Assembly: GCA_947629215.1 (NCBI GenBank)
Contig: CANRCU010000126.1
Coordinates: forward strand, 1-6,904
DNA from: an uncultured Clostridia bacterium
Lineage (GTDB): Bacteria > Bacillota > Clostridia > Lachnospirales > CAG-274
Direction of reading: 5' to 3'
Length of the DNA stretch: 6,904 nucleotides
The stretch's first letter is position 1. Every line of letters starts with the position of its first letter. The notes under the pieces were generated by a model, which saw nothing but the letters and a program-made list of their open reading frames with translations, was not told where the DNA came from and ran no database searches. Positions 1 to 4,155 of the stretch are shown here, piece by piece. Both the position numbers and the translations under genes were made by a program.

Positions 1-556
1 CTTCGCCGCTGCACGGCGCATCGACAATAATTTTATTGAAAAAATGCGGCAGCTTATCGGCAAGCCTTTCGGGGGTCTCGTTTGTTATAACACAGTTTCG
101 CACGCCGCAGACTTCCGTATTTTTTAAAAGGGCTTTGCAGCGGCTCGCGCTTATGTCGTTGCTGACGATGATTCCTTCGCCCCGTAGCTTTGCAGCTGCC
201 TGTGTGCTTTTTCCGCCCGGAGCGGCGCAAAGGTCAAGCACACGGTCGCCGGGTGAAACGGGCAGCAGCGCTGCGGTCGACATAGCCGACGGCTCTTGTA
301 TGTAAAACAAGCCCGCATTATAATAGGGATGTTTTGACGGGCGTACCTCGCTGCCGTTGTAATAAAAACCCGTGTCGCACCAGGGTATGGGCGTCAGCTT
401 GTAGGGCAGAGCGGCTTTAAGCGCGTCGGCGCTTATTTTCAGTGTGTTTGCGCGCAGACCGTAAAGCCTTTCGCGGTCAAAAGAAGCTATATAGCTGTCA
501 TATTCGCTGCCGAGCAGCTTTTGCATTTTTTTTGTGTATTCAATAGGTAGAAACAT
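1..556 (-). CDS. RsmF/NOP2-Sun family rRNA m5C methyltransferase, N-terminal part (3' end outside window)
   Basis: Reading the minus strand from ATG at 556-554 gives 185 codons with no stop before the window edge. Visible landmarks are an N-terminal segment with YGLRANTLK (residues 32-40), HPYYNAG (76-82), FYIQEPSAM (84-92), the SAM-binding motif I DLCAAPGGKST (108-118), NETPERLA (159-166) and motif IV DAPCSGE (179-185) with its conserved Pro-Cys. These are hallmarks of the RsmB/RsmF (YebU, NOL1/NOP2/Sun) family, which methylates C5 of cytosine in rRNA using S-adenosylmethionine in the cytoplasm. The order resembles the RsmF-like proteins of Clostridia. The second catalytic-region cysteine (motif VI) and the C-terminal RNA-binding domains would lie off the left edge. 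The start is supported by AGGA at 565-562, five bases before the ATG, and by a promoter further upstream. The gene diverges from the pilin locus and is probably functionally unrelated. The family is sure; the exact target base is not visible. Confidence 0.93.
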   Translation of the reverse strand, partial: MFLPIEYTKKMQKLLGSEYDSYIASFDRERLYGLRANTLKISADALKAALPYKLTPIPWCDTGFYYNGSEVRPSKHPYYNAGLFYIQEPSAMSTAALLPVSPGDRVLDLCAAPGGKSTQAAAKLRGEGIIVSNDISASRCKALLKNTEVCGVRNCVITNETPERLADKLPHFFNKIIVDAPCSGE

Positions 557-595
557 TTTTATCCTGCCTTTCGCTGCAAGTTGTTCTGTGCTTTT

Positions 596-624
596 ATTAT
601 ACAATATTTTTATATGTTTTACAA
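596..624 (-). promoter_or_regulatory. Sigma-A-type promoter for the methyltransferase gene
   Basis: On the minus strand TTGTAA (624-619) is followed after exactly 17 bases by a perfect TATAAT (601-596). Transcription would start near 590 and give a leader of about 33 bases before the ATG at 556. It is placed and oriented correctly for the divergent methyltransferase. Seen in sequence; activity is inferred. Confidence 0.7.
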
Positions 625-660
625 TACCGTTGGCTTAATGACTTAATGCGCTTATATAAT

Positions 661-686
661 CATGAACAAAATGTTAAAATTATGAA
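661..686 (+). repeat. Upstream copy of a 26-base imperfect direct repeat (ATGAA-type)
   Basis: This 26-base block matches 901-926 at 22 of 26 positions. It includes the exact 11-mers ATGAACAAAAT (662-672) and AAAATTATGAA (676-686). Each copy carries two ATGAA cores 20 bases apart, about two turns of the helix. The copies lie 240 bases apart in the pilin upstream region. It could be a regulator site, but AT-rich DNA makes chance similarity easier. Confidence 0.45.
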
Positions 687-777
687 TTGAGGCATTGTTT
701 GTGATTGCAAATATACGAAATTAATACTTTTTTTGCGTTGAAAAATAAATAAAATATTAAGACCGGATTAAAGAATG

Positions 778-824
778 CACAATCAGACGTTGATTTGACA
801 AAAAAAGCCAATGCCTTGATTGTG
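778..824. repeat. Inverted repeat with long loop
   Basis: CACAATCA (778-785) is the exact reverse complement of TGATTGTG (817-824), and a G-T pair extends the stem to nine. The loop is about 30 bases and contains a consensus-like TTGACA (795-800). No T-tract follows, so it is not an intrinsic terminator. It could be an operator pair or an RNA hairpin, or chance. Confidence 0.35.
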
Positions 825-900
825 AAATATATCTATGTTTACAGAACAAACAGTTCTAAAAATGTTTATTTTAACCATACGTTAATAATTTATTCATATT

Positions 901-926
901 TATGAACAAAATTAAAAAATTATGAA
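901..926 (+). repeat. Promoter-proximal copy of the 26-base direct repeat
   Basis: This is the partner of 661-686. It ends nine bases before the -35 box of the pilin promoter. TATGAA occurs here at 901-906 and 921-926, and again at 943-948 inside the promoter spacer, so three cores are spaced 20 and 22 bases apart. An inverted TTCATA at 893-898 forms a palindrome with the first core (TTCATA-TT-TATGAA, 893-906). The position suits an activator or repressor site for the pilin gene; this is inference. Confidence 0.45.
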
Positions 927-934
927 AAAAATGC

Positions 935-963
935 TTGCATTTTATGAATGCGGCGTGTATAAT
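935..963 (+). promoter_or_regulatory. Sigma-A-type promoter of the first prepilin gene
   Basis: TTGCAT (935-940) and a perfect TATAAT (958-963) are separated by the optimal 17 bases. The expected start of transcription near 970 gives an untranslated leader of about 49 bases before ATG 1019, with no obvious hairpin in it. A near-perfect promoter together with a strong ribosome site fits a highly expressed structural pilin. Confidence 0.78.
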
Positions 964-1000
964 GTAATTACAAACAAAACAACAGTAAATGTTATTTTAA

Positions 1001-1007
1001 AAGGAGG
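1001..1007 (+). promoter_or_regulatory. Ribosome binding site of the first prepilin
   Basis: AAGGAGG is a full anti-16S match, 11 bases before ATG 1019. The gap is somewhat longer than usual, but no other in-frame start is nearer, and the prepilin leader has a normal length from this ATG. Confidence 0.85.
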
Positions 1008-1018
1008 AAATCAAAATT

Positions 1019-1423
1019 ATGTTAAAGGCACAATTAAAAGATCAAAAAGGTTTCTCGTTAGTTGAACTTATCGTTGTTATCGCTATCATGGTTATCTTGA
1101 TCGCTATGTTGGTTCCCAACGTAATCGGTTACATCAATAAGGCTACTATCGCAACAGAGAAGAGCGCAGCAGGTACTGTTTATTCATCAGCTCAGGCTTA
1201 CCTGACAGATGTATATGCAGATGGTAAAGCAGGTAGTTACACCGGTACACTTCCTATTTCTGATGTTGTTGCCGCTGAGTTGCTTGAATCATCTCAGACA
1301 GAGAAACTTTCAAACCTTTCTATCGCTATTACCAATGCGGTTGTAACACAGGTTTCATTTGACAGTTCAACAGGTAAAGGTAAAATCGTTTACAAGAGCG
1401 GCGGCGCTGTACTTGAATCTTAA
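1019..1423 (+). CDS. Type IV prepilin (class III signal peptide), probable major pilin
   Basis: This 134-residue protein has a textbook type IV prepilin N-terminus. A short charged leader ends in KG (10-11), cleavage would fall between G11 and F12, and Glu16 is the conserved Glu at +5 of the mature protein (GFSLVEL). A hydrophobic helix follows to about residue 32, with Pro at mature position 22 as in many pilins. Prepilin peptidase would cut and N-methylate it at the inner membrane face, and the mature 123 residues would be added to a pilus or pseudopilus. The rest is a small soluble domain with no cysteine and about 25 Ser/Thr in 123 residues. Codon use differs sharply from the genes downstream: isoleucine is 10 ATC, 2 ATT and no ATA, as expected for high expression. 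The gene has its own promoter and a terminator about 50 bases after its stop. A ComGC-like competence pseudopilin or T2SS-like pseudopilin is possible, but the expression signals favour a major pilin. Confidence 0.92.
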   Translation: MLKAQLKDQKGFSLVELIVVIAIMVILIAMLVPNVIGYINKATIATEKSAAGTVYSSAQAYLTDVYADGKAGSYTGTLPISDVVAAELLESSQTEKLSNLSIAITNAVVTQVSFDSSTGKGKIVYKSGGAVLES

Positions 1424-1469
1424 TTTGATGAGTTTAATGATTTGAACGTTTGATCGGTTAAATTAAAAG

Positions 1470-1501
1470 AAAAGGGATGATCTTTGATCGTCCCTTTTTT
1501 T
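1470..1501 (+). terminator. Strong intrinsic terminator after the prepilin gene
   Basis: Positions 1470-1482 pair with 1486-1498 across a TTT loop. The 13-base-pair stem includes one G-U pair and a GGGA/TCCC core, and a run of seven T follows (1495-1501). It lies 46 bases after the prepilin stop and 23 bases before the YfhO start. I see no convincing promoter between it and ATG 1525, so the downstream genes probably depend on read-through, which would keep their level far below the pilin. Confidence 0.92.
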
Positions 1502-1506
1502 GTAAC

Positions 1507-1512
1507 AGAGGT
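1507..1512 (+). promoter_or_regulatory. Ribosome binding site of the first YfhO gene, with a three-codon upstream ORF
   Basis: AGAGGT lies 12 bases before the YfhO start at 1525, longer than ideal. Its best-spaced ATG is 1517, which opens a three-codon frame (Met-Ser-Ile-stop, 1517-1528). The TGA of that frame overlaps the YfhO ATG as ATGA. The site supports a YfhO start after the terminator; whether the mini-frame is translated is unknown. Confidence 0.5.
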
Positions 1513-1524
1513 AAATATGTCAAT

Positions 1525-4155
1525 ATGAGAAAAAAATCATATTATAGGTCATATATTTTTATATTTTTTTTGATTTGTGCTTTGCTGCTGTTTGCATATG
1601 CGGTAAACGGCATTTATCCTTTTGGCGGGAACAGTGTGCTGACTTCCGATATGAGAACACAGCATATAGGGGCAGCGGCGGCTTTTTTCGGTAACTTGAG
1701 GACCGGCAAAAACCTATTTATAACATGGAACGGAGGACTTGGCGTCAACCTTTACGCCTTGGCGCTGTATGTGCTGTGTGATCCACTGAATGTAATTTTT
1801 CTTTTTTTTGATACAGTATATTATCAGGAAGTTTTTTTGGCGGCCATAATAATAAAGACCGCGCTTGCCGGCGTATTTTTTTCCGTTTTTTTGAAAAACA
1901 GCAGGATAGCCCAAACGGAAGAACCGCTTGCGCTGACGGTGTTATCGCTGTGCTATGCGTTAAGCATATGCACGATGAAGGCTGCCATAAACCCTATGTG
2001 GCTCGGGAATATTGCCTTGCTGCCACTTGTACTGCTTGGCATTGAAAATGTTATCGAAAACAAAAGCTTTTTGCTTTTTTATATATCAACGGCTTTATGC
2101 TTTATAACAAACTATTATATGGCGTTTATAACGGCGCTGACGGCAATGATTTATTTTGCGTATTACTGCATTGTTACGGGAAAGGACGCAAAAAAGGTTT
2201 TTAAGTCATTTTTGCTCTGCGGCGTTACAGCTTTGCTTGCGGCAGCCGCGGCTTGTTTTGTGCTTCTGCCGTCATACCTTGCAATATCCGACACCTATAC
2301 CGATATTGTCGGAACGGGCAGCAAAAGCGGTATTTTCAGATTTGCTCCGAAAGACATCTGTCTTTGCTTTCTGTATGTTATAAGCGACAGAACATCAAGC
2401 GGAAACCCGAACGCATATTTCGGTATTTTGCCTCTGATGCTTGCTGTCGGCGGCTTTTCGATACCGTTTTTTAAAAAAAGAGAAAAAACGGCTGCCGTTG
2501 CGGTCATTCTTATATATGTGTTGAGCCTTGTGTTTGAGCCGTTTTATCTTGTATGGCATCTGTTCAGAGCGCCTACGGGTTTTGACGGCAGATTTTTGTA
2601 CGGGGCGGCTTTGTTTATGCTGCTGTTTGCGGCAAGAGCATACAGGCATATAGAGGGCATCAACAGAAATTTTATTGCGGTCGTATGGCTTGTTTTGTTT
2701 GCGGCTGCAAATTATGCCGTGTTCGGAAATACGAATATTTATTATACGGTGATGATATGCCTTTTGACCGTGTTTACGGCTGCGTATGTTTTTTTTACGG
2801 TAAAACGGTACAAACGGGCGCTGCTTGTGTTACTTGCGGTCGAAATGGCGGTTTCATGCGTCAATTGTGTGCGTATAATAAAATTGTGGGACGGTTATGC
2901 TCCGCATGACGAATATATAAAATATACCACCGAATACAAGTCGGGCTTTGCGGATTTGGCAGAGAAAGACACCGGCTTTTACAGGGCAGATGCGGATATA
3001 CCCGATAATTACAATGTGTCCATGTCGTCGGATTACAGGGCTATAAACCACTATTCTTCGCTTGCCAATCAGTCAAGTTTTGAGGCAATGCGGCGCTTGG
3101 GTGTGACATCGGCAACGGATAATAAAATATTGACAACACAGGCGCAGAATGTTGTGCTGGATTCGCTTTTCGGCATAAAATATTTTGCCGTAACAAATAA
3201 AGATGCGCTAAAAGAAGACAGCATAGGTCGTGAATGCGTAAGCGGCGGTCTGAGGATAACAACGCCTTATTACAACCCTGTTTTTGAAAGCGGAAATATG
3301 CTTTTTTATGAAAATAAAGAGGTCTTTCCGCTGATGTTTGCCGTTGACGGGGATATTGCACCCGAAGGGGAAAATGCATTTGAAACACAGAGCAGTTTGT
3401 TCGGCAAAATGTTCGGTATAGATACCTCGGAACTTTACAGGCAAAAAAGTTTTGACAATGTGACTGCCATAAACTGCAATGCGGACGTTGTTGACGGCGA
3501 TATTATAGATATAAGTCTTGCCGAAGGCAAAACAATTGCCGAAACACAAGAGGAAACAGGCAGGCTGACTTTTGAATATGAGGCTGACGAGGACGGGAAT
3601 TATTTTACCGTGTTGGACGGAGAGTTTGCCGATAATGTTTCCGTACCGCTGGCTTGTTCGTGGAGCATAAACGGCACGGGCATCAATATACTGGATATGC
3701 ATGGCGAACTCAGGGATTTGGGCTATTTTAAAAAAGGCGACAAGCTTATTTTGACTTGTGACAATTTTATAAATACTCGGATCCGTTTGCCGAAACTTTA
3801 TGTGCTTAATGGCGATGTTTTTGAAAAAATATCGGAAAAAGCCAATGAAAACGGACTTTCCGACATAAGAGAAGAAAACGGTGACATAGTTGCAAAAAGC
3901 AATTTCGGCAAAGATGCAACGATATTTTCTTCTATTTCATACGACAAGGGTTTTCATGTTTATGTCGACGGACAGGAAACGGAAAAACTTTGCTTGGCAA
4001 ACGGCTTTTTGGGTTTTAAACTGCCGCAGGGCGGGCATAGCATCAGAATAAAGTATATCAGCAGAGGTGCAATACCGGGCGCAATTGTGTCATGCGCGGC
4101 GTTAGTGCTGTTCATTATTGTATATTTCACTGTAAAAATTCGGAGGAAAAAATGA
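1525..4155 (+). CDS. YfhO-family polytopic membrane protein, candidate GT-C glycosyltransferase (copy 1)
   Basis: The 876-residue product has the usual YfhO length and plan. TM1 is at about 11-29. A first outer loop carries YPFG (31-34) and SDMRTQ with Asp42 and Gln46, the acidic loop-1 signature expected of GT-C enzymes. Then come a G-x-G-x-N-x-Y motif, TNYYMA (195-200) and PTGF..RF (350-357) within about a dozen membrane helices up to residue 450. A large outer domain follows (about 455-850, including GFYRAD at 484), then a final helix (852-868) and a basic tail, RRKK. Characterised YfhO proteins (B. subtilis YfhO, Listeria GtlB) transfer sugar from a polyprenyl-phosphate donor to lipoteichoic acid outside the membrane; the acceptor here is unknown. 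An in-frame ATG at 1477 would give 16 more residues, but it lies inside the terminator hairpin and has no ribosome site, so I start at 1525. The stop overlaps the next gene (ATGA), so the two are translationally coupled. The family is sure; activity on a pilin is inference. Confidence 0.88.
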   Translation: MRKKSYYRSYIFIFFLICALLLFAYAVNGIYPFGGNSVLTSDMRTQHIGAAAAFFGNLRTGKNLFITWNGGLGVNLYALALYVLCDPLNVIFLFFDTVYYQEVFLAAIIIKTALAGVFFSVFLKNSRIAQTEEPLALTVLSLCYALSICTMKAAINPMWLGNIALLPLVLLGIENVIENKSFLLFYISTALCFITNYYMAFITALTAMIYFAYYCIVTGKDAKKVFKSFLLCGVTALLAAAAACFVLLPSYLAISDTYTDIVGTGSKSGIFRFAPKDICLCFLYVISDRTSSGNPNAYFGILPLMLAVGGFSIPFFKKREKTAAVAVILIYVLSLVFEPFYLVWHLFRAPTGFDGRFLYGAALFMLLFAARAYRHIEGINRNFIAVVWLVLFAAANYAVFGNTNIYYTVMICLLTVFTAAYVFFTVKRYKRALLVLLAVEMAVSCVNCVRIIKLWDGYAPHDEYIKYTTEYKSGFADLAEKDTGFYRADADIPDNYNVSMSSDYRAINHYSSLANQSSFEAMRRLGVTSATDNKILTTQAQNVVLDSLFGIKYFAVTNKDALKEDSIGRECVSGGLRITTPYYNPVFESGNMLFYENKEVFPLMFAVDGDIAPEGENAFETQSSLFGKMFGIDTSELYRQKSFDNVTAINCNADVVDGDIIDISLAEGKTIAETQEETGRLTFEYEADEDGNYFTVLDGEFADNVSVPLACSWSINGTGINILDMHGELRDLGYFKKGDKLILTCDNFINTRIRLPKLYVLNGDVFEKISEKANENGLSDIREENGDIVAKSNFGKDATIFSSISYDKGFHVYVDGQETEKLCLANGFLGFKLPQGGHSIRIKYISRGAIPGAIVSCAALVLFIIVYFTVKIRRKK

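Larger units (their letters stand above)
557..1018. other. AT-rich divergent intergenic region
   Basis: This 462-base stretch separates the start codons of the methyltransferase (minus) and the first prepilin (plus). It is much richer in A and T than the flanking genes and no reading frame in it resembles a protein. It holds the two promoters listed separately, a cluster of TATGAA motifs, and an inverted repeat at 778-824. I looked for c-di-GMP riboswitch landmarks, because such switches can precede pilin genes in Clostridia, and did not recognise any. I see no tRNA or other structured RNA gene. Confidence 0.8.

Noticed and set aside
36..305. 89-codon plus-strand open frame
   Set aside because: It is the shadow of the methyltransferase on the minus strand, whose SAM-binding motifs lie over the same bases; the plus-strand product has no recognisable feature.
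795..823. Perfect TTGACA as a possible second pilin promoter
   Set aside because: At spacings of 16-19 bases there is no acceptable -10 box; the hexamer at 17 bases matches TATAAT at only three positions.
964..1018. Possible c-di-GMP or other riboswitch in the pilin leader
   Set aside because: The leader is only about 49 bases, A-rich, and shows no stem or conserved aptamer bases.
1477..1524. Extension of YfhO copy 1 by 16 residues from ATG 1477
   Set aside because: The ATG is inside the terminator stem and has no ribosome site, and the added residues do not resemble a YfhO N-terminus.
3041..3702. Minus-strand open frames of 115 and 164 codons
   Set aside because: They overlap conserved YfhO coding sequence in the opposite strand, lack membrane or domain signatures, and have no ribosome site or promoter I can support.
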